64,000 nt of DNA from Diabrotica undecimpunctata (taxonomy: Eukaryota > Arthropoda > Insecta > Coleoptera > Chrysomelidae). The notes below the pieces were generated by a model, which did no database searches, was not told the origin of the DNA, and worked only from the letters and a program-made list of their open reading frames with translations. The position numbers were made by a program, and so were the translations under genes. Location of the stretch: assembly GCF_040954645.1 (NCBI RefSeq), contig NC_092803.1, positions 7,751,230-7,815,229 on the forward strand, read 5' to 3'. Positions 32,771-45,800 of the stretch are shown here, piece by piece. Position 1 is the stretch's first letter. Every line of letters begins with the position of its first letter.

Positions 32771-34744
32771 TATCTGGTTCGATAGTAAAACTTGTTGGGC
32801 CTCACTACACATGTGGAAAAAATACCTTAATCAGTGAATCTGTGCTCGTTCGTAGAATACCATGTGTTGCTCTGATGCTTGTTTCATAAAATAAAAAATG
32901 GAAAGTAATCAATGGTGTCTAGTAAACAATGAACAAAAAACAAAAAAGTTAAACAGAAAATAAACAATTTGAAAAAAGAAATATTAACAAATCCCGAATA
33001 AAAAAAAGATCTATTTCTTCTTTTTATGCCCATATTAAGTCAGAATACAAATGCGAGGGGAATGCCAATCTTGGGTTGGCAATTCCCATGGCGCGTAGTA
33101 TTTATACTTGTTGCGTGCCTGCGTCCGAGCTCCTTTGAATCGCGTTCATTTATTGACAAACGACAGGACTCACCGTATGGACCGAAGATCGTCAAGTTTG
33201 GCGAGAGGCCTACCATTCCAGGTGCCGTTGGATCACGGCTATATACACAAGTCGACAAGCCGGTAGAATAAGGATGATCATCGATTAATCGATAACCTTC
33301 CCGCTTGTATCTTGTTAAAACTACACATTATAGTTTAATTTTCGGAAAAGTAAGGTTCAGTCAGCGAATTGGATATTGATAATATACTCTTCGTGTATTT
33401 TTGAACCATCAGTATAATAAGTGAAGGCACCTACTGTGATTTGAGCCATTTTGTTTTAGAAATCTTGTTTTGTAGTCACAAGATGTATATTAGCCTAAAG
33501 AAACTTTCGGTGATAAGTCATTAATTTAAGGACAATTTTTACTGCTCTTCTCGTGGTTGACTTTTTTCTTAAACATTAATTGTTGATGTACTGGTTAGTC
33601 TTTCATCTACTACATTTTCTACACCCTCCTTAAGAATATTAGATTAACTAAAACTTTACACATTTACGATAAATAACAATCTGTTCTTATCTAGTTTTCA
33701 TATTTATTTTCCGTAAATCGTTACTTAGCCCATTCATAACTCCCACCTCTAACCCCTCGATAAAGAACTCCACTAAATACTTTGTGTTGAAGAAAGTTGT
33801 GTGGTACAAGGGGAATTAATATCGCCCGGATATGTGCTCGGAATATAAATTTTGGAGAAGAACAAGACGTTGAAGTTCTGACAGGGTGTGTTATACTGAA
33901 TGTGAAGGTTTTAAACCAAGACATGTGCTATTTGATATTAATTTCGAGGATTCTGACGTGGCATTATTTTTGTTAGGAATTCGATCGCCATTCAATTATC
34001 GATGGTTAATCGGGCAGAAAAAACTGCAAGGGACAGTTAAAGAAATATAAAAGGGGCGTACAAAATAACGAATTAGTGAAATAAGAGACATATTTAAAGC
34101 CCAGCAAGTTCTAAAAATAATTTAAATGAAGTTCATCACTCAGAACATAGCTCTTTTAGTTCTCATAAGAGAAAGTAATTTATATAGAAATGTTGAGGAG
34201 AATGATAAGGAAAGAGTGAAAAATTTAATGGATTAATATGGATTTATTCTTAACATTTTTCGAATGACCGAAGCAATTCTAACTGGCTTTTGGTGGAACA
34301 GAAAAAACTGTTCCCAATTAACTGTTTTTAAATCATTTATTCAGCTTGAAGTTATACAGGTCTCACTGTGTCTAAGCGGAAAATTTACTCATGCTGTAAA
34401 CCTATAGTATCAAATGGATTGAGCAGGCCGGTATATCTTCGTAAAATTTTATTACGCCTTTTGATGTTGAGAGCGGTACAGCTTTCTGCATGGTCTTATA
34501 GAAATGTTCATTAGCAGGGATTGGGACACTTGAGCCTGGGAAAATTTTTCTGACCGTGGGAAAAAGCTGCATCCTTTGATGTGCAGCCAAGTGTGGCACG
34601 TGGCAGGTGTGACAGGTGAGCGTGGGAACTTTCTTCTCGTCTTCTTTTTGGGCCGCTGTCATATCAATTCGTCTTCTTTTCGTCTGTCAACTGTCAATTC
34701 GTCTTCTCGTAGGGAAGCTATCACGTCTTCTATGTGTTTATTAT
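32771..34744. other. Unassigned sequence, ~2 kb
   Basis: No named element. Positions ~33030-33280 are GC-richer with a near-perfect inverted pair (GGAATGCCAA / TTGGCAATTCC) and a TATTTATA box, which could be an LTR-like promoter, though no TSD or partner was found. An 87-codon minus frame at 34402-34662 has no known motif. Confidence 0.3.
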
Positions 34745-36310
34745 TATTATATTAGAGAAATTCCACGGTTGTTTTTGCACTGGAGTTTGTCTCCTTTTTT
34801 AATAATCGGGCAGACTATACTTTTCTTCCACTCGTCGGGTATTTTCTCTTCTTGCCATATGTCTTTGATGAGCACGTGGATGTGACTTGCTAGGTGGTCA
34901 CCACCTACCTTATACAATTCTGCTGGTATTTCGTCAACCCCCGGAGCTTTATTGTTTTTCTGGCCCTTAGTAGCTTCGAGAACTTTCTCTATGGTTGAAG
35001 CTGCTACTCCATTCTCTACTTCATTCTCTTCTACGTAGTTTGTACCTATTTTATCTTCGTATTTCATCTTCGTATTCGTAAGCCACTTTAATTTCGTTGT
35101 TTTTGAAATTTTCTTCCATTTTTCTATTTATCCATTTTCATATTTTTTTTTTAGTTTTACATATCTTGTCTTCTTTCCATCTTGCGACTTCAAATAATGT
35201 TCGTCTTCCCTTCTTCGCCTCCCGTGTTCTTCTTGTTATATACATTTTTTTGTGCTTCATTTCTTTCCTCTATTGCTTATCTGCACTCGTCATCGAACCA
35301 TGCTCCTCTTCAGTGCAGTTCTAGCGTCCTTAACTCATTTGCGACTTCTTCTTCGAACTTCTCTTTACATTCCTGAATCTTCAGTTTTTCCAGGTTCGGT
35401 TTGTTTGTTCTTTGTTGTCTTTCGTTTCTTTCTTTGTTAATTCTGCATCTAAATTTGGTTTGGAGTAAAAGTCTGATCCACAGCATGCTCCTCGTCGTGT
35501 TCTCATATCTGAGATACTACTGGCTGCCCGTTTGTCTATCAGAACATGATCGATTTGATTGGTCGTGGTTTCATCTGGTGAAATCCAAGTCATTTTGTGT
35601 ATGTCTTTATGTGGGAAGCACGTGGAACTTATAACCATGTTTTACTGGTGGCAAAATTTATCACAAACTCCCCATTCTCGCTTGTTTCATTGTGCAGTGA
35701 GTGTTTTCCAGTTCTGTCATAGAACTGCGGCTCCTTACCTATTTTAGCATTCATATCACCCATTATAATCTTGATGTCATTATTGTTCTTGTTCTTCTGT
35801 TGGGCAATGAATGTTTATCATTGTTAGGTTGAAGAAGTGTCTGCAAATTCTTAACTTGCATATTCTTTTACAGTCTGCCTGAAAGTCTATGATTTTTCGC
35901 TTAAAATAATTATCCACTACAAATGCAACTCCACACTTTTTGCTTCCTTGTTCCTTCCCTATACATAAAATTGTGTGCGTTTTAGTGTCCCTGACACCTT
36001 TTCCCAGCCATCTTGTCTCCTGAAGAGCAGTAATCATGAGCTTATATCTTTTTAGTCCTTGCAGAAGTGCGGTTTGAGCTCCTGGTTTATTTAGGGTCCT
36101 CACATCCCAGTTTCCAAAAATATAGTCCATGTTTCGTAGCTTGAATCGTTTCTGAAAGTTCCGTCATGTATTCCGAGGCAAATATTCACGTTTTGTAACA
36201 TTGTATTTTTTCTGGGAGTGGGTTGTCAGCCCACTGCCCAACCTTCCTCTTTTACCTGGGCTTAGGACCGGCAGTGGTGACTCCTGAGCTACTTAATTCA
36301 CCCATTTGTC
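34745..36310 (-). pseudogene. RTE-like LINE 5' half: endonuclease and RT start
   Basis: Minus strand from 36130: IFGNWDVRTLNKPGAQTALL and ITALQETRWLGKGV, the APE-type endonuclease start (W-N-x-RTL ... QETRW). Later come MVISSTCFPHKDIHKMTWIS and NQIDHVLIDKRAASS, the endonuclease C-terminus with its DHV catalytic region. The RT linker follows: KGQKNNKAPGVDEIPAELYK and IVCPIIKKGDKLQCKNNRGIS. It stops at an ATA-rich stretch at ~34741-34757. Sequence 36130-36310 resembles the 5' leader. Unlike the other LINEs here it keeps the 5' end and lacks the 3' half. Confidence 0.88.
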
Positions 36311-37914
36311 ACCACAGGCGGATTTATTTATCTACATAGCCCTTTCAAATACCTGTAGCTTTTTTAAAGTCTACGTAAAATACTAGCGGCCAAAGGTAAC
36401 ATTTAATGTTTAAACTCCTATATGAACTTCTAATTTTGGGCTGCAGAACGGTTTTCCAATATTGATGAACTCCACTCTTGCTCTCTCGACTGGGAGTTGA
36501 CTTCTCTTCCTAAATATATTTAGCTGTGCAGAAATTTAATTCCAATATGATTTTATTGCAAGAATATTATACATAACTGCAAAAGAAGTAGAATAGTCGA
36601 TTGTATGCACAATTTTTATTCCCATTATGGCATACAATTTTCCTTTATTTGAAATAGTTGGCTTTTATTTTTAATTATTAACAATCTGCAGTTGCCTGCC
36701 TTAACTGACAACCACATAACATTTCATCTTATTCAATATGCATTAACAACGTCGACACGAAACGAATTTCTGGGTTAGGTATGTCAAAACATTGATATTT
36801 TCTTTATTGAGGGGTGCGTGCAGACTCTCAGGCAGACAAACTTGCAATTATTTCCGTTGTGCACGAGTATATATAACTACAACTTGCGGTATTTTTCACA
36901 ATTCCGAGTCACGCAGAAGTATTACAAATAATTACTTACTATTTGTTTGATTTCATGTGATAAACGGAACTATGAATAGGGAAATAAACATAAAATCCAA
37001 AAATACCCTAAGGGTAATGAGTTGGGAAAGCTGTAAAATTTCAAGGTAAGTGAATCATATAAAATCGTTAGTCTTTTGGAACTGTTCCAAGAATTAAAAA
37101 GAGTCAGTGAATCGGACCAAAAATCAGAAATATAATTATTAAAGAAAATGAAAAAACAACTAGATATACAGTTGAGTCCATGGTTCTTTACCCGTGCGTC
37201 ATCATTTAAAGCTTACGAAATAAGTCGGAAATTTACTCCACGCAACAGCAACTGACAGAAAGTTTTACTTTACTCATCAAGATCACATACATAAATACAA
37301 AATTTGTGTATCGTGATCAAGATGACATTGAAGTAACTATATCTGTTATTTAGTAAAATATGTATGGATTCAGAGATTTTATGTAATTGAATATCCTTCT
37401 GAAATAAAAAAAATGTAATAATTTTTCACTCGACATATTATCAATGCGAATAAGAACTTATTTTCTAAACTAGATCTAATGTATTATTTTTATTATTACA
37501 AGCAGAAATGTAATATTCTACCATTACAATTTAAGCTGACCGCAAAGAAACATATTTTCTTAGGCGCCGCCCATTATCGAATTTCCTAGAATTCATGATG
37601 AGCACGTGATTTCAGCTACATTTGCCTACTTACGGCTTATGATTTCTGATTTATATGTTCATTTAATATTTGTTAGACTTCATAGAATAATATTAATAAA
37701 GATATCAAGGGAAAATATACATCACAATATAAAACATGTAACAGACTTGTTAAAAAGTGATGATAAACTGCTAGTAACGTTCGGATGGAAAATTTTAAGG
37801 CATATATACAAGGAATGGCGAGAAAACAACGTATTTTGAAGATGATACAACTTTCAATTATAGAATGCATGAAAGAACTAGACATAATTACATTTATAAA
37901 AATTGAAATACTTC
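36311..37914. other. Unassigned AT-rich sequence
   Basis: No gene, element end or RNA recognised in 1.6 kb. Confidence 0.35.
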
Positions 37915-39771
37915 TTTTCGTCAGGAATCGAAGAAAGCTGGGCAAAAAGTAGGTCTAATATTTTAGCCTTGGCCAAGGAAGTTGTTGGTGAAAGAAATAT
38001 GAATAAAAATAAATCGCTCCCAAGTCAAAGAATCTCATTAGAGAAGTGTAGGTAAAATTTAAATTAAAGAAAAGAAAAAAACTTACCTGAAATACATGTC
38101 AACCAAAACACAAGTGGCATACCATAATTACAAGACAATTGGAAACGAAACATATGTACTTGTAAGAAAAATAAAAAATGGAACATGATTTTTAGGGTCT
38201 GCAAAAGGAAATATGGCGCTTCATAAGAGGTCAAAAAACGGAGGTAAAGGAACTAATAGAACCAAAACACATAAAAAAGGATACGTGGATTGGCTACCTA
38301 AAAGAGCTCTATGCAGAGGAAAAACAAACTACGCTAGAACCGGAAATGCCAGAAATTACCACAAATGAAGAACTTAATATAAATGTACAGGAAGTTCGGA
38401 AAATACTTGAAAACCTGAAGAACCGAAAAGCAGCAGGTAAAAACGGGATAATAAACGAATTATTGAAATATTGTGGAGCAGCAATGACAGACTAATGACC
38501 AACAATAATTAATCAAATTATAAAATACAATAAAATACCAGAAGATTGGAGAACGAGCGAACTAATTCTACTATTCAAAAAAGGAGATAAAAAACAGCCA
38601 GAAAACTACAGAGGTATAAACTTGTTTATGTAAATCTGTAAAACTTGTAAAACTTACAATTAAAATTTTACAAGTGCCAATAAATCAGAGGATAAGTTTA
38701 GCAAATGAATAACAGGGTTTTTGCAGTGAAAGCTATAAAGCAAATTACTGAGAAATCACTAGAGTATAATAGACCAGCATTTCTGTGCCTGATTGACCCA
38801 AAGAAAGCGTTGGACAGAGTAAGACTCAAACATGTAATCCATCTTCTGTATAATAGAGAAGTTACCCTAAATATTATAAAAACTATCAAAAACATCTACC
38901 AAAACAACAAAATGGAAGTCAGAATAGATGGACAACTTACAGAACCTATAGAAATAGGCAGCAGAATAAAACAAGGAGATTAATTGAGCCCCATGCTCTT
39001 CAATTTGATCATGGATAAAATCATCAAAAGCATTAACAAAGAAAGAGGATACAGAATGGGAAACAAAGAAATCAAAATACTTTGTTACGCAGACGACGCA
39101 ATATTGATAGCCCAAGATGAAGATAGTCTGCAAAGACTGGTCTACAGATTTAACATAAGAGCAAAAGGATTTAATATGACAATCTCCTCTCAGGAAAGTA
39201 AAACAATACTAGTCAGCAAAGAACCAACCAGATGTAAAATAGAAATTAATGGCATCAGTATTGGATAAGTAATGGAAATAATCTACCTGGCAATTACACT
39301 GTCCAGCTATCGCAAAATCAAATAGCCTGGCAGGATGCCTTAATAACACTATATGGCGAAAGAGACATATTAACACTGAGATGAAATCAATAATTTATAA
39401 ATCCAGTGTAAGACCAATAATGACATATGCCCCAGAATCAAGACTCAAAACACACACAACGCAAAGGCTACTGAAAACGGTAGAGAGGAGAGTACTGAGA
39501 AGACTTACAGAAAATACGATAAGAGCTCGAAAGGGAAGTGAAGACAGAAGAAAATGTAACGTACTGTGTATAAATGAATGGACACAAAATAAAAAAAAGA
39601 ATGGAATAACCACATAAGAAAAATGGAGGAGACCCGTGTCGTCAAAAAAGCAAGAGATAAGTCACCAATTATGGTCACCAAAAGATGGAGTCACAACCTC
39701 CCATAGAGGTATTATGCCAATGAACAAGCAGAATTGCTTATAAAGAGGAAGAAGAAGAAGAAGAAGAAGAA
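37915..39771 (+). pseudogene. RTE-like LINE, long plus-strand copy with GAA tail
   Basis: Blocks in order: RSNILALAKEVVGERN (linker), EIWRFIRGQKTEVKELIEPK, NVQEVRKILENLKNRKAAGK, LILLFKKGDKKQPENYRGIN. An open segment 38705-38983 holds FLCLIDPKKALDRVRLKHVI and SRIKQGD, ending at a TAA where a serine codon is expected. The next segment reads LSPMLFNLIMDKIIKSINKE and KILCYADDAILIAQDEDS (YADD intact). Then SSVRPIMTYAPESR and ERRVLRRLTENTIRARK, a tail ending NEQAELLIK, and a GAA run at 39747-39771. Endonuclease is missing. The sequence around 38674-39530 is closely matched by the copy at 47012-47852. Confidence 0.88.
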
Positions 39772-40035
39772 AGACTGCTCTGGATGGGTCAAGTAGAACG
39801 GATGCAGGAATATCTAGCCTCAAGAAAATCATGTGGCAGACACCAACGGAAAGAAGACCAAAATGAAGACCCAGGACCTTCAATGTCTATATTGAGCACG
39901 TAGAACGATACATAAGTTCTTAATAATAACTAAGCGGAAGCATAAAGCCTATAGTAGATAAGAATGGCGGAAGATATTAGAAAACGCCATAATCCATAGA
40001 AGGTTGTCGTGCTATTGATGATGATGATGAATAAG
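39772..40035 (+). pseudogene. LINE 3' tail with GAT run
   Basis: LLWMGQVERMQEYLASRK, KKIMWQTPTERRPK and WRKILENAIIHRRLSCY in shifted frames match the last ~80 residues of an RTE-like LINE. The piece ends in GATGATGATGATGA at 40017-40030. It directly follows the GAA tail of the preceding LINE, so either it is an independent short insertion or the left LINE inserted into it. Confidence 0.75.
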
Positions 40036-40129
40036 CCCAACACTACTATTATAATAAAAATACTACAGAAAATAAATGCATAAAAGAAGAAAATATATTC
40101 CTATCAATGCATACGCGCATTTTATAGTC

Positions 40130-40440
40130 ATAGGAAAAACAAAAACTATGAAAATATTGGGAATAATCCTAGGACCTAGCATCACTCCATACAGAAAAAG
40201 AAGATTAGTAAGAAACAAAGAGATAAAAAGAGGAAATGATAATATAGTGAAAGTAATTAAGTCACAATGCTTGGAGTACATAGAATACATTATCAGAAAA
40301 CGTAAAAACGAAGAAACGAAGGTAGACCGAGAAAAAGATGATTGGGTGATATGACATAAACGAAACGACATAAAAATTATAAAAATAAAACAATGGAAAA
40401 AGAAATGCAGAAATAGGAAGAAATGGAGATAGGAATCGAA
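40130..40440 (+). pseudogene. LINE tail remnant
   Basis: MKILGIILGPSITPYRKRRL, VRNKEI, IVKVIKSQCLEYIEYIIRKR and, in another frame, NEGRPRKR-LGDM correspond to the LINE segment ILRKILGP...RRSN.EI...VKAQRL.W.GHI.R...GRPR.RW. It is decayed and without RT core. Confidence 0.6.
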
Positions 40441-41959
40441 ATCAGTTTAGACATAATAAATTATATCCAAAACAGAGAGAAAGAGAAGTACCTAATCCCA
40501 CTCAGAATATCTATTGATTATCCAAACAAACAACAATATTAATGTGCTTGTAATGTCTCTCCTTAAAAAAAATTAATTGTCTTTCCGGTTTTTCAAATTA
40601 TTTACGGGAATGTGAGGATGTCAGCGATGAGATGATGTTTTCAAGTTGTCACACTATATTATTAATTCGCATACAATCTCTTTCATAAACAAAATCAAAG
40701 TTCAGCATTCCTATCACTTGATCTTAAATAATAAAATTATTTCTGATCATTTTACATAAGTACAACTAAGTTCACGCCTTCGATAATAAAGCTCATGCTG
40801 ATTGCGACTGGCTGAATGACAATTGTCCAAGCCAAAAACAAAAAAAAAAAAGTTCACGCCTTAATGAAGGTACGTTCCTTTTTAATTGGTTTGCCGTTTT
40901 ATCAAATAATATTTTAGCTTTACTCACACACCAACAAAAAAACATTACGTTCAGCAGCATTCGTTAGTGGTATGACTAATAACACACAGTGGAATTATTG
41001 GTTTACCAATAAAAATATGAGAACTTAAAACTAGTTTTATTACTGATAGGTCGAGTAAAAAACCTGTTCTAAATTTATTTGACTAATAGCAAGTTTTGGG
41101 TATTGTCGATTTATAACTAACTGGTGGGGCATATCACATTGGCAGTAACTTATTTTGGAACAATTTCATTTTGTAAAAAACCGGTACTAAACGCTGTAGT
41201 TAAATGTTTAAACTGAAAAGTTTTATCATAATGGGCGTGCAACTAAGTCACAGTATATTGCTAAAGAATCAGTAGGTTCACTCTGCCGCCGGTCCTTTGT
41301 TCTTCATGTTCCATTTTTTTCACGCGCAGATAAATTTCAGCGTTTGTTACAATGCTCAATATAACTTTTAATACACTGCTCGAAAATAAATAGGAAAATT
41401 GTGACTCGTGGCGACCTAAAGTTGAATTAGATTTTCGGAATAATGAATACTTTCCTAAATTTAGCGTTTACGAAGCTCTCGACAATTTATCAATACTTTC
41501 CCAAATAATTACTACTGATTGTTTTTCAAAATGTATTATGTTGAATCCAACAGATTGGATTAATCGAATATTTAATTTTTTGTCTTCATTAGAAAATCAC
41601 GCTGTATTCACTGTTACTGGTGAGAAATCTCTTAAAACGAAGAATTGATGTCGAAATATCTAATGAGGAAACTAATTTCTATAGATGAAAAAATAATACA
41701 TTCGAATTATAAATTATATTTTGAGGATTTCAATTTAACAACATCAGTTATAATAAAAATAGGATTATAAAAAGCACAAGTAGCGAACTATGAATACAAG
41801 TTAGAATAGAATATATATATTTCCACAATCACAACGTATTAATAACAAAATAATGAAATAAAAAAATGTCATATAGCCTAATATCCCACTGTAGGATCAC
41901 TTCGTTCATAACGTAGTTACTGAAACTCATATTTTTAGATACATTTAAAATTCGGAGAA
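40441..41959. other. Unassigned AT-rich sequence
   Basis: No gene or element recognised. Confidence 0.35.
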
Positions 41960-43000
41960 TCTATCTATATAAAAGGCTAGAATGACAAGTGACACTGTTT
42001 GTCCAGTCAGGTAACTACGCCACCTAGGAAAGAAATCTGACCTACCAACATCTACCAAAATTAAATATAATTAAGTAAAAGCCGTAAAAATGCTGTTGAG
42101 ATAGAAAAAAATACACATTTCGGCATTGGAGCGTGTGATGCGTTAAATGAAAGGGAGGGATATAAAGAATATATTAGGAGAGAAAAAACAAACAAGGCGA
42201 CTACCAAAAGGGCACTACACAGTATATTTATTATTATTGAACGTATAGCGACATACAAGATATCATAGAGCACTATGAATACAAATATTTACTATAAGAT
42301 AAATTTTGATTTATTGACTTAAAGAAGGCCTCTGGCTACGTGGATGTAACTTGATTTGCACTTCGAATGTGCCGCTGGTAAATAGTCATACTCCGTGTGA
42401 AAAAAGACTTTATTTGAATTAACACAATAAGATATAAATACATGAATATAAGACGGTTGGCGTCCGCCCGCTAATGTATATATTATGTTTCGCGTCGCAC
42501 TTACTGGATCACCGATCTCGTTCGTATTTTGTGTGCTGTCGCCTTGAGATTCTTTTAGTGACGCTCCTTATAATCTTCGCATATATGACACACATCTGCA
42601 TCTGCTTACAATGCTGCGTTGCCGCATCGGAAAAAATGCATAAATTAAACTTAAAATAGATAGTGGCGTGAATACCAAGTACAAAATAAACAACTGATCG
42701 AATTCTAACCCGCGACATAAAAAATGAAAGGGGAGGATTTAACGAATATATTCAGATAGAAAAAATTAAACAAGGCGACTACTAAAAGGGCACCATACAG
42801 TATCTCCAATATTAATGAACGTATAGCGGCATACGAGATATGATAGGGCACTATGGTAAAAAATAGATTTACCATAAGACAAATTTTGATTTATTGAGTT
42901 AAAGAAGGCCTCAGGCTAAGTACAAAATTAACAACTGATCGAATCCTAACATGCGACATAGCAAATGAAAGGGGAGGATATAACATGACAAGTCGGAAAT
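41960..43000 (+). mobile_element. Helitron-like element start with internal repeats
   Basis: TCTATCTATATAAAAGGCTA at 41960 followed by AATGACAAGTGACACTGTTTG resembles 5' ends of non-autonomous insect Helitrons, which begin TC and insert at A/T. The downstream DNA is non-coding and holds related blocks at 42146-42337 and 42723-42918, plus a partial third from 42964. No CTRR-type 3' hairpin end was located, so the right border is uncertain. Confidence 0.35.
42146..42985. repeat. Diverged direct repeats of ~195-240 bp
   Basis: Blocks starting AATGAAAGG(G)AGG and running through AAATTTTGATTTATTGA to AAGAAGGCCTC(T/A)GGCTA occur at 42146-42337 and 42723-42918. The leader ACAACTGATCGAAT(T/C)CTAAC occurs before the second block and again at ~42930 with a partial third block. 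Confidence 0.85.
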
Positions 43001-45361
43001 GCAAAGTGATCACCAATACTGGATTGGATTGGATCCCCCGTCACATGCGACAGGCAAAGTCACTAATACATTGATAACAGGTTGCCAGTCAAAAAGTATT
43101 ATAGTAAGTACATATTAGAGCTGGTCAAACCAGTGTCGCTGCGCCCTAACTTTGTTTGATCTGAGTTTGATGAGCTACGATATGGACGTAGTGATCCTGC
43201 AGTGGGATCTTCTACTAATATGAATGTAATATATATAGAGTTACGCAGACTCCCTAAAAGACATTTCAAATTCATCCATACAATAAAGTCCAATACTTAA
43301 AATGAACTTGTAAATTTCTTTTAACATGAAAGCAAAAACTTTCAAGCCTCTTTGTAAGTGCCTATATACACGTGTTAATCAAGTCACTAATCACAACAAT
43401 AGTACAACAAAAATAGTTACCGTCAACATATTACCCCTTTACATTACATTTAAAGTGAAATTATATAATTTTTAGGATTTATTGATGATGGCCTAAAAGG
43501 TTAAAAACATTTGATTCTATTAATCCTTTTCGATAATTTTTACAATTAAATTTTATAAAGCTATTAACAGTGTAACCTCGGAAACCTTTTTTGGATGGTG
43601 CTAGAAAGGTCACCAATGGAGACACTGCGGACGGCAGTCAGATGGTTGGTGGAGAGCGAGTTGTGGGTTCGAAACTAGCTTTTGGAACCGGGAATGGGTC
43701 CAACGGACGAAATAAGTAAAGATATGACAGGATCAGACGTATTAGAAAAGATATCGAAATAAACAAAAAGATTACACTGAAAAATTACACTGAAAAAAAA
43801 ATAAGCACTGAAATTATTTTTATTAAAAGGTACTTTATACCAATATTTAATCTAATATGATATTAGATTAAAAGAACTCAAATATATAAGTGTATACACA
43901 CTTAGAAAGAAAATGCACAGAGACGGTAAGGTAACGAGCGTCTGTACTCAAAGATCGTCCAACTAGAAGTCTCTTCCTTCTCTAAAAATTTTTGAAACTA
44001 CCTAAGAAAGGTGGGATATCTCCCACTCAAAAACGATAGAACAGTATCCATTTCTAAGAAGGTACAAAGTCCGAAGGGTTCGAGGTAAACAAAGATAATA
44101 GTAACTTGAACGTGACGAAAATAAAATCTTCGGAATTGGGTTTTTACAGAAAAATTACTATAGACGTGCTTTCGACGATATTTAACAAATCTATCAAAGG
44201 AACAGACGCAAAACCGGAAAGAGCTTAACTAAGGATTAACCAAACCAAGGTCTTTAAATAAGTAGGTAGATTCTTCCGTAATATTTCGGTAGTTTCCAAC
44301 AAAATTTAACAATCTATTTGCGAATACGACCATGGGCGTATCAGCAACAGAGGTAAAGGGATTAGAAATAATTTAATGTAGTAACTATAAAAAAAAATGT
44401 TTTTTTTTACAGAAGAACAACAGAAGAAATTTGTAAACCTTCTTTTTAAAAAGGAAAAAGGTTAAGGGGACAAAGATTTATTTACTGTATGGAAATTTGT
44501 CGATTATCGAATCCCTAGAAAGGATATTAGAGGAGAAACGCATTTGGAGAAGATAACAAAGAAAGTTGATTTTTATATTAAACAAACGAAGCAAGTTAAA
44601 AAATTTAAAAAGAGAAACTGACTGAATAAAGAAGAAGTTAAGCGATGAATGAATGATTACACACAAAAAAAGTATGTTTTGATTTAAATATACAACTCTA
44701 ATTCATATTTCCAATTTGTTTTCACATCTATTGACAATTATGACAAAACTTCCAACAGATTGTTCGATGAAAGCTCTGTTAAATAGTATTAGAGCAACGC
44801 AATTTTGCTACTTACAATCTCGCTACAATTTCATTACATTATCAAAAATAATCCAACAAGAAACGCTCTTCTAGCCAACATGCTTCATCCCCATTTCGAT
44901 CTCTATCTAAACATCTATTCCGTTTATTTTCCAGAGATAATTTAAAAACTTTCTCATCCGGCTCATTTAATTCTACAATAAGACAAATCCGACTTTGTTT
45001 CAAAAATAAAAATTCTCTTAGAGGAAAATCGTCCCAGTTCGGAAAAGTTCTGTCGTAAATATAAATCAACGTTGTCGCATTTCCATAAAGACTTTGATTC
45101 GGTTCGATCACTTCATAAATTTCATATCCAAATATGTTTTCTTCAAAGGTTTTCAATCAATGTAACGCGAATGTAGAGGTATAATTTGGGATTTACGTTT
45201 TCAGGGTTGGTTTAGATTATTTTTGTTGATTATTTCTTTAATTACTTCTTTATTTCTATAACTAAATGTTTTGAACATATTATACTGCATATAATCTAAT
45301 AATCTGCAAATGTGGAACACTACACAATATCATCATATTTCTAGCGCTTTATACTTTTTCA
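43001..45361. other. Unassigned sequence, possible tRNA-like patch
   Basis: No gene recognised in 2.3 kb. At 43632-43674 GGCAGTCAGATGG and GTGGGTTCGAAAC approximate pol III A and B boxes, as in a SINE head, but spacing is short. A 104-codon minus frame (44842-45156) has no known motif. Confidence 0.3.
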
Positions 45362-45800
45362 GTACAGTGGTATCTCGACATTCGAGTGTAATTCGTTCAG
45401 TAATCTTGCACGCATGTCAAATTGCTCGTATGTCAAAGCAATTTTCCCCATTGAAATTAACTGAAATGTCATTAATCCGTTCCAGTCCCCAAAAAAACAC
45501 ATTAGTTACTTTTAAGTGTTTTTAAATAAGAAAAGTGTATTTAAAAGAAGAAACATTTATTTATAAGTAACAAAAATACATACATATTCTGTAAAAACAT
45601 AAGAAAAAGTGAAGTGCTTACGGAAGCGCTTAATTTTCGTCAGTGCTCTTTTTTCGTCACACTTTGCTCATTTTTATCTACAGATTGTTTAAAAAAACTG
45701 TCCAAGAAGGTTTGTTTCTTCCTCCCTTGTAGAAGATTGCGGAATTAGGCACTAGTCACTGGAAAAAAAGCGTTTGAAGCTTTTGAAGCGTTTGAAAGAA
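45362..45800 (-). pseudogene. Tigger/pogo-like element end with transposase C-terminus
   Basis: CAGTGGTATCTCGACATTCG at 45362 followed by degenerate direct and inverted CGTATGTC/CTCGACATTCG words and TTAATCCGTTCCAG is the wording of Tigger-type inverted ends. On the minus strand ~45750-45640 encodes a GRKKQTFLDSFFKQSVDK-like segment, typical of a Tigger transposase C-terminus. The DDE core and the opposite end are missing. Confidence 0.6.

Noticed and set aside
32788..33620. Copia-like LTR (TGTTGGG ... CTACA)
   Set aside because: No 5-bp target duplication, no partner LTR, no coding region; the TG/CA ends are easily met by chance.
34402..34662. 87-codon minus-strand frame with a CHTCH-like start
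   Set aside because: Two cysteines and histidines by themselves do not make a zinc finger; no further pattern.
42146..42985. CRISPR-like array
   Set aside because: Repeats are long (~195-240 bp), diverged and few, with no regular spacers; the genome is eukaryotic.
44842..45156. 104-codon minus-strand open frame
   Set aside because: No known domain or paralogue in the window; could be an unknown exon but nothing supports it.
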